64,000 bases of DNA from Leucobacter sp. UT-8R-CII-1-4 (GTDB lineage: Bacteria; Actinomycetota; Actinomycetes; Actinomycetales; Microbacteriaceae): contig NZ_JASCRS010000001.1 of the NCBI RefSeq assembly GCF_030010235.1, forward strand, positions 1,054,001 through 1,118,000. Reading direction: 5' to 3'. This document shows, one piece after another, positions 33,073 to 41,619 of this stretch (position 1 is its first letter; each line of letters starts with the position of its first letter). A program made the position numbers and the translations under genes. The notes below the pieces were generated by a model. That model saw nothing but the letters and a program-made list of their open reading frames with translations. It was not told the origin of the DNA and did not search any database.

Positions 33073-33975
33073 TCAGTCGCTCTGACCCTGACGGTTCAAT
33101 AGCGTCAGAGCGGCGAGGTCGCTGCGCCCCATACCTGAAGCGGTCGCAGCTTCGAATTGCGCGACCGCCGCACGAAAGACTGGCGCATCAATGCTCGCCT
33201 CAAACAACATGCCGTTCAGCAGACGCTGCGCCTCACCAAGCCCACCAATTGGTGCTTGAGAAGGCTCACTCAGATCCGCTTCGAACGAGATCGGCAGATT
33301 GCGAGCAAGCATCGCGCTGCCCGCCCATCCGTGACCGAGCGCGCGGGCAGCGGCGAGGGGGTCATAGCCGAGGGTGCCCAGCAGCGCGGCGAGTTCGCCA
33401 GCAGCGGCAGAGTGAATCGTCACCATCATCTGGTTCAGCAGTTTGAGCGTCAGACCCGCGCCGCTGGGCCCAACCCACTCAATCGCCGTAGCGACGCTTT
33501 GCAGCACCGGCAGCACTCGCGATTCCACCGCCCGGTTACCGCCGATCATCACGACAAGCGTGCCAAGCGTGGCAGCCTCAGCACCGCCGCTCACAGGCGC
33601 ATCGAGCAAGGTCACCCCGTGTTCAGTGGCACGGGCGGCGAGCTGTTTCGCCGCTTCGGGGTCAAAAGTTGCGTGCTCAATCAGCACCGAGTCGGGCTTG
33701 ATGCCGTCAAACACACCCCGATCGCCAAAGTAGACCTCTTCAATGGCGGCAAAGTCGTAGAGGCAACTGCAGATAATCTCGCACTCACGGGCCAGCTCTG
33801 CCGGAGTTGCCGCGACATTTGCCCCCGCCGCGGCGAGTTCCGCTGCGGGTTGCGGGCTGCGATTCCAGACGGTTACTTCGTAGCCTGAAGCGATAAGCCG
33901 CCTGGCCATTGGGGCACCCATCGCTCCCAGGCCAATGAAGCCTATTCGCTGCGTGCCGGTGGGTGTACTCGTCAT
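33073..33975 (-). CDS. NAD(P)-dependent reductase, 3-hydroxyisobutyrate dehydrogenase family
   Basis: A 300-residue beta-hydroxyacid dehydrogenase. It has the Rossmann start IGFIGLGAMGAPMARRL, the substrate motif DAPVSGGAEAATLGTL (about 122-137), and GAGLTLKLLNQMM with the catalytic Lys (about 178). This family includes tartronate semialdehyde reductase (GarR/GlxR), 6-phosphogluconate-like and hydroxyisobutyrate enzymes. It lies 46 bp after the SDR gene and converges on the D-2-hydroxyacid dehydrogenase gene. With glycerate kinase nearby, a tartronate semialdehyde role is possible but unproven. Confidence 0.88.
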   Translation of the reverse strand: MTSTPTGTQRIGFIGLGAMGAPMARRLIASGYEVTVWNRSPQPAAELAAAGANVAATPAELARECEIICSCLYDFAAIEEVYFGDRGVFDGIKPDSVLIEHATFDPEAAKQLAARATEHGVTLLDAPVSGGAEAATLGTLVVMIGGNRAVESRVLPVLQSVATAIEWVGPSGAGLTLKLLNQMMVTIHSAAAGELAALLGTLGYDPLAAARALGHGWAGSAMLARNLPISFEADLSEPSQAPIGGLGEAQRLLNGMLFEASIDAPVFRAAVAQFEAATASGMGRSDLAALTLLNRQGQSD

Positions 33976-34021
33976 AAAAGTCTCGTCTCTAGGTGTCTAC
34001 GATTTCTCTGCGTTGGATCGC

Positions 34022-34747
34022 TCAGACTAGGCGCTGGCCACCGTCAACGGGCAGCACTGCACCCGTGACATATGGCGTCGCAATCAGTGCCGCGCAGGCC
34101 AACGCGATGTCTTCAGGTGTGGCCGAACGGCGCAGCGGTGCACTCTGTTCAACAGCGGCCCGAATCTCGGTCCACTCTGATGTACGCGGTGTGTCAACTA
34201 GCCCGGGGGCGATTGCGTTCACTCGAACTTCGGGGCCCATCGCGACTGCGAGCAGCTTGGTCAGGTGCTCGAGACCTGCCTTGCTCACCGCGTAGGGAAT
34301 TGAACTCCCACTCACCGTCGAGGCAGCCATTGAACTCATGTTGATAATCGAGCCGCTGGCGGCTTTCAGTTGCGGTGCAGCCGCCTGGATGAGTAACCAC
34401 GGGGCAACCAGGTTGGTATTGAGCATGCTGTGGAAGAAGTCCGGGGTGACGCCGGCGATATCGGCGTGCGGGTGAGGAATGCCAATGCCCGCGTTGTTCA
34501 CCAGCAAGTCGATACGGCCAAACCGGCTTTCAGTCTCGGCGACGAGTGCGGCTGCGAGCTGCGGCGCAGAAAGGTCGCCGTCAATGTACAGGCTGCCCGC
34601 AAACTCTTTTTCGAGTTCGGCACCGCGATCCAACGACCCATAACCGTGCAGCACCAGGTCGTACCCTTGCCGATGCAGCAGCGACGCAATTGCGTAGCCA
34701 ATGCCGCCGGTCGCTCCGGTAACGATTGCGACGGGATTCTGCCCCAT
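34022..34747 (-). CDS. SDR family oxidoreductase
   Basis: A 241-residue classical short-chain dehydrogenase. It shows the cofactor motif TGATGGIGYAIA (about 9-20), NNAGIG (about 85), catalytic Ser in NMSSMAAS (about 139), YAVSKAG with Tyr and Lys (about 152-158) and the C-terminal GAVLPVDGG. RBS-like AAAGG lies 10 nt before the ATG. It is first in a two-gene unit with the 3-hydroxyisobutyrate-dehydrogenase-family gene. Substrate unknown; the neighbours point to a hydroxy or sugar acid. Confidence 0.9.
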   Translation of the reverse strand: MGQNPVAIVTGATGGIGYAIASLLHRQGYDLVLHGYGSLDRGAELEKEFAGSLYIDGDLSAPQLAAALVAETESRFGRIDLLVNNAGIGIPHPHADIAGVTPDFFHSMLNTNLVAPWLLIQAAAPQLKAASGSIINMSSMAASTVSGSSIPYAVSKAGLEHLTKLLAVAMGPEVRVNAIAPGLVDTPRTSEWTEIRAAVEQSAPLRRSATPEDIALACAALIATPYVTGAVLPVDGGQRLV

Positions 34748-34816
34748 GTTTTAGCGCCTTTCTGTCGTCATTGACGAGAGTCACGCTTAGCCTATGGGAG
34801 TTTCAAGCTTGGGAAT

Positions 34817-34830
34817 TTAGATATATCTAA
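34817..34830. promoter_or_regulatory. Perfect palindrome TTAGATATATCTAA upstream of the SDR gene
   Basis: A 14-bp perfect palindrome 70 bp before the SDR start. Shares GATATATCT with the site at 32059-32067. A regulator site is more likely than a terminator because the region is AT-rich without a GC stem. Confidence 0.5.
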
Positions 34831-34896
34831 TGGATAACCGTTGCCGACTGTCGACACCAAAGCAACAGCCGCCAACGACCTCAACGCAGCAGCAAA

Positions 34897-35469
34897 CTAG
34901 GCCGCCGACACACGCTCACACATAATCCAAATACGCTCAGCCAGCCCCGGGGCGCAATTCTCGGGCAGCTCAGCGACCTGTGCCCAAATCAATTCCTCAG
35001 ACTCATCACTCAACGAAAGCTCAGGCAAATCAACTGCCCGCAAAAGTGCGGCAACCCCAAAATCAAGGTGCCTGGCACACCTGTCAAAACCATCGCCGAG
35101 AGCGTGACTATCAAGATCCAGCGTGCCCACGATCCGCACGTCCCCCACCAGCACACCGGTCTCTTCGCGCAACTCTCGCATCGCAGCCCCTTCGATCGAA
35201 TCGTCACCAGGCTCAAGATGACCGCCCGGCTGCACCCAGAACTGACCCTTGCGGTGATAACACAGAGCCACCCACTCAAGCTTCTGATCGAAAACAAACG
35301 CGCTCGCGGTGAAATGTGTTGACGTCGCATCTTTGCGCAACGAAGATTCGGCGTCAGTTTCAATGGCACGCACTGCATCAGACCTCGACTGCGCATCACG
35401 CTCATTCAACGGCAGCAGACCCTGGACCTCGCACAGCGTTGACTGCCAAAGCGTATCGCTCACTGTCAT
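34897..35469 (-). CDS. Nudix hydrolase
   Basis: A 190-residue protein with a Nudix domain at about 48-180. The Nudix box reads GGHLEPGDDS, then AAMRELREETGV (about 83-107); the spacing is one residue longer than the classic form, as in many actinobacterial members. Nudix enzymes cleave nucleoside diphosphates linked to another group. It is the last gene of the nine-gene ABC operon; its ATG overlaps the stop of the SAH-hydrolase-like gene (ATGA). Its substrate may be a nucleotide made or imported by that pathway (inference). Confidence 0.9.
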   Translation of the reverse strand: MTVSDTLWQSTLCEVQGLLPLNERDAQSRSDAVRAIETDAESSLRKDATSTHFTASAFVFDQKLEWVALCYHRKGQFWVQPGGHLEPGDDSIEGAAMRELREETGVLVGDVRIVGTLDLDSHALGDGFDRCARHLDFGVAALLRAVDLPELSLSDESEELIWAQVAELPENCAPGLAERIWIMCERVSAA

Positions 35470-36635
35470 ACTCCTAGTTTTCCTGAAATCGCATCGGCAA
35501 AGTCGCCAGCAATTCTACGATCGAGTTCCTGCGGCACCGGCTGCACCCCCGGCTCGGTCACTGCACCACGCGCAATCGACGCAAGCGACCGCGCCTGCAG
35601 AGTAAGGCCAAGATCCATCGCCTCGATCGGATTACCGCCAGCAGCAACAAGATTGATCATTCGAGAACCCGCCAAAACAACCACAATCTTGCCCGAAGGC
35701 AAACGGTACCGATCGTGAAAACGAGTCTGCTGGCCACCCGCGCCCGGCAATAATTCACCATAGTCACCCATATTGAGCTCCCACGAGAAATGACCAACAC
35801 CAGCGACAACAGCCTGATCTGCCATCTGCTCAAGCTGGGCTGCGTGCACCACATCAGGCTGACCGGTAGCAAGAAACAGCATTCGGGAACCGAGCAACGC
35901 GTCATCAAGTTCGGCGACTTGATGCCCCTCCATAACGGCTTCGAGCCTGCGATACGGGTCAAGGTCAACAACCGTTACACGCGCACCAAGCTCACGAAGA
36001 GTATTCGCAACCCCGCGCCCACACGGTCCATAACCAAGCACCACCGCTGGCGCTCCAGGAATCATCAGATTAGTAGCATTCATCACGCCCTGAACGATCG
36101 ATTGACCCACGCCGAAACGATTCTCGACCAGCAACTTTAGGGGCGAATCGTTGATCACGATAATCGGATGCTTCTCAGCACCGCCCTGCTGTCGCAACAG
36201 AATGCCCCCAGTCGTGGTTTCTTCAGTGCCGCCCAGATACTCCGGGTGCTCAGAAAGCTCAGCGAGGATCGCCGTCGTGAGGTCAGCGCCGTTATCGAGC
36301 GTGAGATGCGGTCGATTCGCCAACACCTCATCAACCTGCGGCACCACATCGCTTTGCTCAGCGAACACCCGAACGCCAAGATCACGGAGCGCCTCAGAAA
36401 TATCGACACGAGTGGTGCCGGGACTGCCGGTGAGGGTGACAAGCGCGCCAGCTTCGGCAAGCAGAGCGCAAAGCACACCGGTTTTTGGTTCAATGTGCAG
36501 ACAAACACTCACCCTGAGTCCACGAAACGCTGCCCGCACCTCGGGTTCCGCGAAAGCCGCCCGAAGCAGAGGCATATGAGCTGCTGCCCAGCGAATATCA
36601 GGGTGCACATGTTCGTCCAGCACGATCGAAGTCAT
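35466..36635 (-). CDS. S-adenosylhomocysteine hydrolase-like NAD-binding protein
   Basis: A 389-residue homologue of SAH hydrolase. The fold markers are present: CLHIEPKTGVL, LDNGADLT, GTEETTTGG, the NAD motif VLGYGPCGRGVANTLRELGA (about 193-212), MEGHQV and GHFSWELN. Compared from memory with human AHCY, His55, Glu156, Lys186 and Asn191 are kept, but Thr57 is Glu, Glu59 Lys, Asp131 Asn, Asp190 Glu, Cys195 Val, His301 Gln and His353 Asn; the C-terminal YRY tail is absent. It probably oxidises another nucleoside-like or alcohol substrate. A strong AGGAGG precedes the ATG, which overlaps the previous gene. Confidence 0.8.
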   Translation of the reverse strand: MTSIVLDEHVHPDIRWAAAHMPLLRAAFAEPEVRAAFRGLRVSVCLHIEPKTGVLCALLAEAGALVTLTGSPGTTRVDISEALRDLGVRVFAEQSDVVPQVDEVLANRPHLTLDNGADLTTAILAELSEHPEYLGGTEETTTGGILLRQQGGAEKHPIIVINDSPLKLLVENRFGVGQSIVQGVMNATNLMIPGAPAVVLGYGPCGRGVANTLRELGARVTVVDLDPYRRLEAVMEGHQVAELDDALLGSRMLFLATGQPDVVHAAQLEQMADQAVVAGVGHFSWELNMGDYGELLPGAGGQQTRFHDRYRLPSGKIVVVLAGSRMINLVAAGGNPIEAMDLGLTLQARSLASIARGAVTEPGVQPVPQELDRRIAGDFADAISGKLGV

Positions 36636-37498
36636 CGAGTTCCTCCTGCGGTAGTAGTTGAGTTGGCGCTGACGCCTGCAAGATCCTGCGTGCTCAATAG
36701 TTTTTGCTGCACCGACACCTCTCTCAGGTCAATCGCAATCTCGACCCAGCCGGGCCGCCGATCACCGCGAGCCTGAGTCATGTCGCCACGCAGCGGAATG
36801 GGGCCAGAGAGACTTGGCGCCGTGACCTGGCGAAACTGCTGGTCAGCAACATCGAGAAAACGGTGGGTATGCCCAGAAAACACGGTGAAGTTGCCTGCTT
36901 TTGCGAGGATCGCACGCACTCGCTCGGCTGCCAGAGTCGGTGCGGCTATCCAAGAATCAGGGTCCACCCCCTCCCCCGGAATGAGTGCTTCATGCGTGAA
37001 CACCAGCAGCGGCCGCAGCCGTTCAGGTTGGGCGCTCATGACGCTTTCCAACCAAAGCAACTGTGACTGCTCCTCTGGCAGGCCAGAGCCGATGAGCTGT
37101 GAGTTCAACCCGATACAAGTGACATAGCCAAGATCAAACAGCCAGTAGTCTGCTCCCCAGCGCCGGTTCCAATCGCGCACCCGCTCCGAAGTCACAACTT
37201 TTCCGTGCCAGTCCGCTGGCAGCCCTGCCCGCACAGCATGATCCCCTACGTCATGGTTGCCCGGCACCACGCGAAAGGGCACCGGCAGGCCAGCAAGCAA
37301 CTCGAACGCGCGCTTCTGATCAGCCGTGTCATCAGGGTCGTCAACAACAATGTCGCCGGTGACCACAACCAGGTCGGGATCGGTGGCGGCGACATGATCC
37401 AAAAACATCTGCCAGGCGCGCTCGCCCTGGACCTCACGGTCCGGCCCCCCGGAAGCACCGAGATGAGTGTCCGTTACGTGCAAGATTACGGTGCTCAC
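36632..37498 (-). CDS. Calcineurin-like phosphodiesterase (CpdA/GpdQ type)
   Basis: A 288-residue metallophosphoesterase. The five metal motifs are all seen: VTDTHLG (about 8-14), VVTGDIV (about 45), PGNHDVG (about 79), VFTHEALI (about 168) and FSGHTHRF (about 208). This is the class III cyclic-nucleotide phosphodiesterase / glycerophosphodiesterase branch. With an Ugp-like importer in the same operon, hydrolysis of an imported phosphodiester is a reasonable guess. GTG start with GGAGG 7 nt upstream, overlapping the HAD stop by 4 bp. Confidence 0.9.
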   Translation of the reverse strand: MSTVILHVTDTHLGASGGPDREVQGERAWQMFLDHVAATDPDLVVVTGDIVVDDPDDTADQKRAFELLAGLPVPFRVVPGNHDVGDHAVRAGLPADWHGKVVTSERVRDWNRRWGADYWLFDLGYVTCIGLNSQLIGSGLPEEQSQLLWLESVMSAQPERLRPLLVFTHEALIPGEGVDPDSWIAAPTLAAERVRAILAKAGNFTVFSGHTHRFLDVADQQFRQVTAPSLSGPIPLRGDMTQARGDRRPGWVEIAIDLREVSVQQKLLSTQDLAGVSANSTTTAGGTR

Positions 37499-38370
37499 CG
37501 AACTCCCTCCGCTGCAATGAATTCCAGGTATGACTCAACAAACGCGGCAACGCCGTCGTCTCGATTGCTACTCGTGACAAAACGGGCACGCTCTTGAATA
37601 TCGCTCGCCGCGTTTCCCATCGCGACCCCTGCACCCGCCGAAAGCAGCATGCTGAGGTCATTGTGGCCGTCACCAAACGTGATCGCATCAGAAATAGAGT
37701 GCGCGCTGTTTCGAGCCAAGATCCAGTTACTCACTGCGTCACCCTTGGTAATCCGTGGCGCCGAAAGCTCAACAACACCGCCGTGCGACTCGGTGACAGA
37801 GACGACCGCGCCAAGCGCCTCGGCAGCTCTTTCAACACAGCTGGCTGGTTCGATGCCTGGGACAACAAAAACCAGTTGATGCACCGGGGCCCCCGGCAGC
37901 ACAGCCAACCGTTGCGGGTCTGGATCACGCAAAATGCCGCCAGCCCGAACCCGGTCAAGAAACGCAGCCTCACTCCAGAAATCCCGGCCAGTCTCCCAAC
38001 CAAAAACCGCTTCGGGCCAAAGTTCACGCACACTCGCCATGACCGTGGCCGCGTGAGCTACCGACAACGCATCCTCATGAAGCAGCTCACCGCCGGCAGC
38101 GTCGTAGATTGCAGCTCCATTTGTCACAATAAGAGCGTCAAGCACCTCACGCAGCTCGTCACTCAAAAGAGGCGTTACCAAACGCAAGGGTCTCGCTGTT
38201 GCAATGGCAGTTCGCATGCCGGCCCCTTTTGCCCGACCAAGCGCAGCCACAGTGGCCGCAGTCACCGCTCCACTCGGGTCAAGTAGCGTGCCGTCAAGGT
38301 CCGTAGCAAGGTAGTGAAAAGATCCGAGCTGTCGCACATCGTGTGCTGCACGAAGTTGCTTAGCGATCAA
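37495..38370 (-). CDS. HAD family hydrolase (Cof-type)
   Basis: A 291-residue Cof/YbiV-type sugar phosphatase. Motif I is LATDLDGTLLDP (near residue 20), motif II threonine lies in TAIATARPL, motif III is ITKGDAVSNWIL (Lys) and motif IV ITFGDGHNDLSML. The cap domain is type IIb. The likely start is a TTG at 38370, because AAGGAGG sits 8 nt before it and it overlaps the ATPase stop by 11 bp; an ATG at 38406 would overlap more and lacks a ribosome site. The gene follows the ABC importer, so it may dephosphorylate an intermediate. Confidence 0.85.
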   Translation of the reverse strand: MIAKQLRAAHDVRQLGSFHYLATDLDGTLLDPSGAVTAATVAALGRAKGAGMRTAIATARPLRLVTPLLSDELREVLDALIVTNGAAIYDAAGGELLHEDALSVAHAATVMASVRELWPEAVFGWETGRDFWSEAAFLDRVRAGGILRDPDPQRLAVLPGAPVHQLVFVVPGIEPASCVERAAEALGAVVSVTESHGGVVELSAPRITKGDAVSNWILARNSAHSISDAITFGDGHNDLSMLLSAGAGVAMGNAASDIQERARFVTSSNRDDGVAAFVESYLEFIAAEGVR

Positions 38371-39415
38371 TGCGAACGCCTCCTTCGCTTGCAAACTCGT
38401 GCACATGAGCACGACGAGCCACAAGTGTGCAGCGCTCACCGAATGAAGCTGCGGCCGGAATCCGAGCCCGCCAAACCGCCGCTCCCGCTTCGACATGCAA
38501 CACGCGGTCAGTGCCAAGCAGTTCGTCTCGCACAACGCGCCCCGACACCCGCAGGTCACCCGCTTCGGGAGCGGCATATTCGGCAAGCATGAATTGCTCT
38601 GGGCGCACACCGAGAGTCGTGTGCGCGTGATGCGAGAACATCGAAGCAGCCTCGACACCAGAATTCGCTGCGTCTGCGGCCAAGTTCATATTGCCCAAGA
38701 ACGAAGCAACATAGGCCGTCTGCGGGCGCTCAAACACCTCAGACGGGGAACCCACCTGCTCGACCTGGCCACCGCGCATCACCACAATCGAGTCAGACAT
38801 AGTCATCGCCTCAGTCTGATCGTGTGTCACGGTAATCATGGTCGAGCCAATACGTCGCTGCAGCGCAACAAGTTCGCTGCGCATCTCAATTCGCAACTGG
38901 GCGTCGAGACTCGAAAGCGGCTCGTCCATCAAAATAATCTCAGGCTCCCTGGCGATTGCACGGCATATACCGACCCGCTGCCTTTGACCACCAGAGAGCT
39001 GTGCGGGCAGGCGATCCAGCAGATGCTCGATATGCAGCACCTCGGCTGCGGCGAGCGCTCTCGCACGGCGCTCAGCGCGAGGCACGCCAGACATTTTGAG
39101 CGGGAACTCAATGTTTCCGGCAACAGTCTTTGCCGGGTACAGGCCATAGTTTTGAAAGACCATGGCAAGCTGGCGTCGCGATGGGTGTACCGCAGTGATG
39201 TCCCGATCCCCCGCAAAAACCGCACCAGAGGTTGCTGTCTCTAGGCCAGCAATAATACGAAGCAGAGTCGTTTTACCGCACCCAGATTCACCAAGTATCG
39301 AAGTGATGCTGCCTGCCTTGGCGTGCATAGATACGCCCCGCAAGACGTTCACGTCTGCGCTGCCACGCTCGCGGAAGGTTTTTACTATTTCTCGAGTCTC
39401 CACTGCGGTACTCAT
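38360..39415 (-). CDS. ABC transporter ATPase, UgpC/MalK type
   Basis: A 351-residue ATPase for carbohydrate-type importers. Walker A GESGCGKTT (about 42), Q-loop in VFQNYGLYPAKTV, signature LSGGQRQRVGICRAI (about 140), Walker B IILMDEPLSSLD and switch His in VTHDQTEAM. The C-terminal TOBE-like domain (about 240-350) with LGVRPEQF is the MalK/UgpC regulatory part. The ATG at 39415 has GAGG at 6 nt overlapping the binding-protein stop. Sole ATPase of the operon, so it serves the two permeases upstream. Confidence 0.92.
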   Translation of the reverse strand: MSTAVETREIVKTFRERGSADVNVLRGVSMHAKAGSITSILGESGCGKTTLLRIIAGLETATSGAVFAGDRDITAVHPSRRQLAMVFQNYGLYPAKTVAGNIEFPLKMSGVPRAERRARALAAAEVLHIEHLLDRLPAQLSGGQRQRVGICRAIAREPEIILMDEPLSSLDAQLRIEMRSELVALQRRIGSTMITVTHDQTEAMTMSDSIVVMRGGQVEQVGSPSEVFERPQTAYVASFLGNMNLAADAANSGVEAASMFSHHAHTTLGVRPEQFMLAEYAAPEAGDLRVSGRVVRDELLGTDRVLHVEAGAAVWRARIPAAASFGERCTLVARRAHVHEFASEGGVRIDR

Positions 39416-39423
39416 CACTTGCC

Positions 39424-40722
39424 TCAGTTCGCGTTCAGAAGTGCGGTGGTGGTCTTCTGCAGTTCGGCGGTCACCTCTGCAGGCTTGCCTTCGCCACGCA
39501 GCACCAGAGTCTGCGCGTCGAGGAAGGCGCCGGTGTATTCAGCGTTTGCGCCACCCGGCAGCGAAGCCCACGGGAAAGTCTGCTGCTCGCGTACCTTGAT
39601 CCAGTCAGGGTTCTTCTCGTAGACCGGCGCAAGGAAGGCGTCGTCTTCAACAACGCTCTCGCGCAGTGGGATGGTCGCTGTGGCTGAAACAGTTTCGGTG
39701 ACGGCCTCTGGGGTCAGCACGCTGAGCAGGGCGTCGCAGACTGCTGCCTGACGGTCTGCATCTTTGGTGGTGATCACGAATCCGTTTGTGGAAGAGGCAG
39801 CAATCTGCTCGCCACCCGGCATTGCGGGCACAGGAGCCATGCGAATGCTGGTGTTGCCCTGAGCAGCGAGGGCTGGGTACCCGGAGGCCGAGGTGATCAT
39901 CATGCCGAGCTTGCCGCCCGCGAATGCCTCATTTGCTTCGGCGAAGAAGTTACCGTAAACGGGCGAGCTGCCGTCGGCGGCCATCTCAGCGAACAACTCA
40001 AAAGCTGCGGTTGCTGCCTTTCCGTCGAGTTGCAGTTCACCGCTCGCTGGATCGAAGGCACGATCACCGAGTGAGGCCACGTAGGTCTGGAAGTTGTAGT
40101 CATTACCAAAGTAGGCGGTGCCGCCAGCGGTGCCAGTAGCGGCAATTGACTGGGCTGCCTCATGGAACTCGGCCATCGTTGTGGGTGGCGCCTCGGGGTC
40201 AAGCCCTGCCTTTGCAAAGAGTTCAGCGTTGTAGAACAGTGCGTTGGGAGTGACATACCAGGGCACCTGGTAGATTTCGCCGTCTACGGTGATGCCCTCG
40301 ATTAGGTCAGCGCGCAGATCTTTTTGAAGCTCTGCGTCTCCGGCGAAGCATGCGGTTGCGGGCTGAGCTGCCCCCGCGTCAATCAGGGTTTGGTAGGTCG
40401 CATTTGTGACACGCACCGCGTCTGGGCCAGCACCGGCAGCAATATCAACGAGCACCTTTTGCGCCGTCTCTACGTCTGAATCGGCACTCATCTGCAGCTC
40501 TACCTTGGCTGCGTCACTTGACTCGTTGTAGCCGTCGAAGATTGACTGCAGAAGCTCACCGTTCTGAGCTGACTGGCCAGAAACGATCGTGACTGATTCG
40601 ACTGCTGTGGCGTCACCGCCCGCAGCGGGCTGCGCACTGCACCCCGCTGTCGCGAGCAGGGCCACCGCTGTAAGCGAAAGCGGCACAACCAGTGGGCGCT
40701 TGGTTTTTGCAAAAAAAGACAT
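39424..40722 (-). CDS. ABC transporter substrate-binding lipoprotein, UgpB type
   Basis: A 432-residue family 1 binding protein. The signal sequence ends in a lipobox around Cys28 (LLATAGC). The mature part has the typical block TIVSGQSAQNGELLQSIFDGYNES, YQVPWYVTPNALFYNAELFAKAGLDPEAPPTTMAEF (in part), FAGGKLGMMITSASGYPALAAQG and a C-terminal LDAQTLVLRGEGKPAEV. UgpB relatives bind glycerol-3-phosphate or glycerophosphodiesters, while many bind sugars. It has AAGGA 7 nt before the ATG and follows an 81-bp gap, where an internal promoter is possible. Confidence 0.92.
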   Translation of the reverse strand: MSFFAKTKRPLVVPLSLTAVALLATAGCSAQPAAGGDATAVESVTIVSGQSAQNGELLQSIFDGYNESSDAAKVELQMSADSDVETAQKVLVDIAAGAGPDAVRVTNATYQTLIDAGAAQPATACFAGDAELQKDLRADLIEGITVDGEIYQVPWYVTPNALFYNAELFAKAGLDPEAPPTTMAEFHEAAQSIAATGTAGGTAYFGNDYNFQTYVASLGDRAFDPASGELQLDGKAATAAFELFAEMAADGSSPVYGNFFAEANEAFAGGKLGMMITSASGYPALAAQGNTSIRMAPVPAMPGGEQIAASSTNGFVITTKDADRQAAVCDALLSVLTPEAVTETVSATATIPLRESVVEDDAFLAPVYEKNPDWIKVREQQTFPWASLPGGANAEYTGAFLDAQTLVLRGEGKPAEVTAELQKTTTALLNAN

Positions 40723-40803
40723 TGTGATTCCTTTTAACGTGTGTGTTCTATAACTGTTGACGGGAAAGAGTGAGGGGTATTGAAGTGTTTGACGCTCGCG
40801 GGC

Positions 40804-41619
40804 TCAACCGGCCTGACCGTTGAGCACAAGCCCGCGCATGAACTGTCGCTGCGCGAACAAGAACGCGATCAGTAGCGGCAGTACCGAGAGCGTCGCCATC
40901 GCCATTTGTGGCCCGTACGCGGTGACGGCCTCGGAGTTGATGAAGGTCACGACACCGAAAGGAATGGTCGCTGAAGCGTCTGAGGTCAGCACAAACGATG
41001 GCCAGAAGTAGGCGTTCCAAGCTGCAGTCACGGTAAAGATTCCTAGCGAGAGAATCGCAGGTCGGCTCGAAGGAATGACAAGCTGCGTAAGCACTGCCCA
41101 GGTGTTCGCGCCGTCAAGTTTGGCCGCGTCAAACATTGACGAAGGTAGGCCAAGAAAAAACTGTCGCAACAGAAAGATTGCGAAAGCAGAACCCGCGAAG
41201 GGCAAGATCAGCGCAGCAAGCGAATCGACGAGGCCAGCCGCTCGGAACATCAGGTAGATCGGAATCGCGATCACCTGAAATGGCACGAGGATCAGCATGC
41301 TCAACAACCAGAGTCCCAGTTGCCGACCAGCAAACTGGAGACGAGCCATTGCGTAGGCTGCCGGAATGCACACCACTAGCTGCACGATGAATGTGCCAAG
41401 GCAAACCAGGATCGAATTCAGATAGTAATGCCAGATCGGCACGCTCTCGGCCACAATGCTGAAGTTCTCGAGCGTTGGCCTGGCAAGGTATCGGCCCTCA
41501 AGAATGTCACCAGTGGGAGTAAAAGCGCTTGCCAACATGATCACGAGCGGGGCAAGCATGAAGATGCCGCCGATTGCCAAGAGCAAATGTCGTAGCGTCT
41601 GGCTGAGTACCCGGGTCAT
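40804..41619 (-). CDS. Carbohydrate ABC permease, UgpE/MalG type
   Basis: A 271-residue permease with six membrane segments, first about 10-30. The coupling loop contains SSMFDAAKLDGANTWAVLTQLVIPSSRPAI (EAA motif, in part) at about 155-185. It overlaps the preceding permease by 4 bp. Forms the inner-membrane channel with the protein of 41616-42521. Confidence 0.92.
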   Translation of the reverse strand: MTRVLSQTLRHLLLAIGGIFMLAPLVIMLASAFTPTGDILEGRYLARPTLENFSIVAESVPIWHYYLNSILVCLGTFIVQLVVCIPAAYAMARLQFAGRQLGLWLLSMLILVPFQVIAIPIYLMFRAAGLVDSLAALILPFAGSAFAIFLLRQFFLGLPSSMFDAAKLDGANTWAVLTQLVIPSSRPAILSLGIFTVTAAWNAYFWPSFVLTSDASATIPFGVVTFINSEAVTAYGPQMAMATLSVLPLLIAFLFAQRQFMRGLVLNGQAG

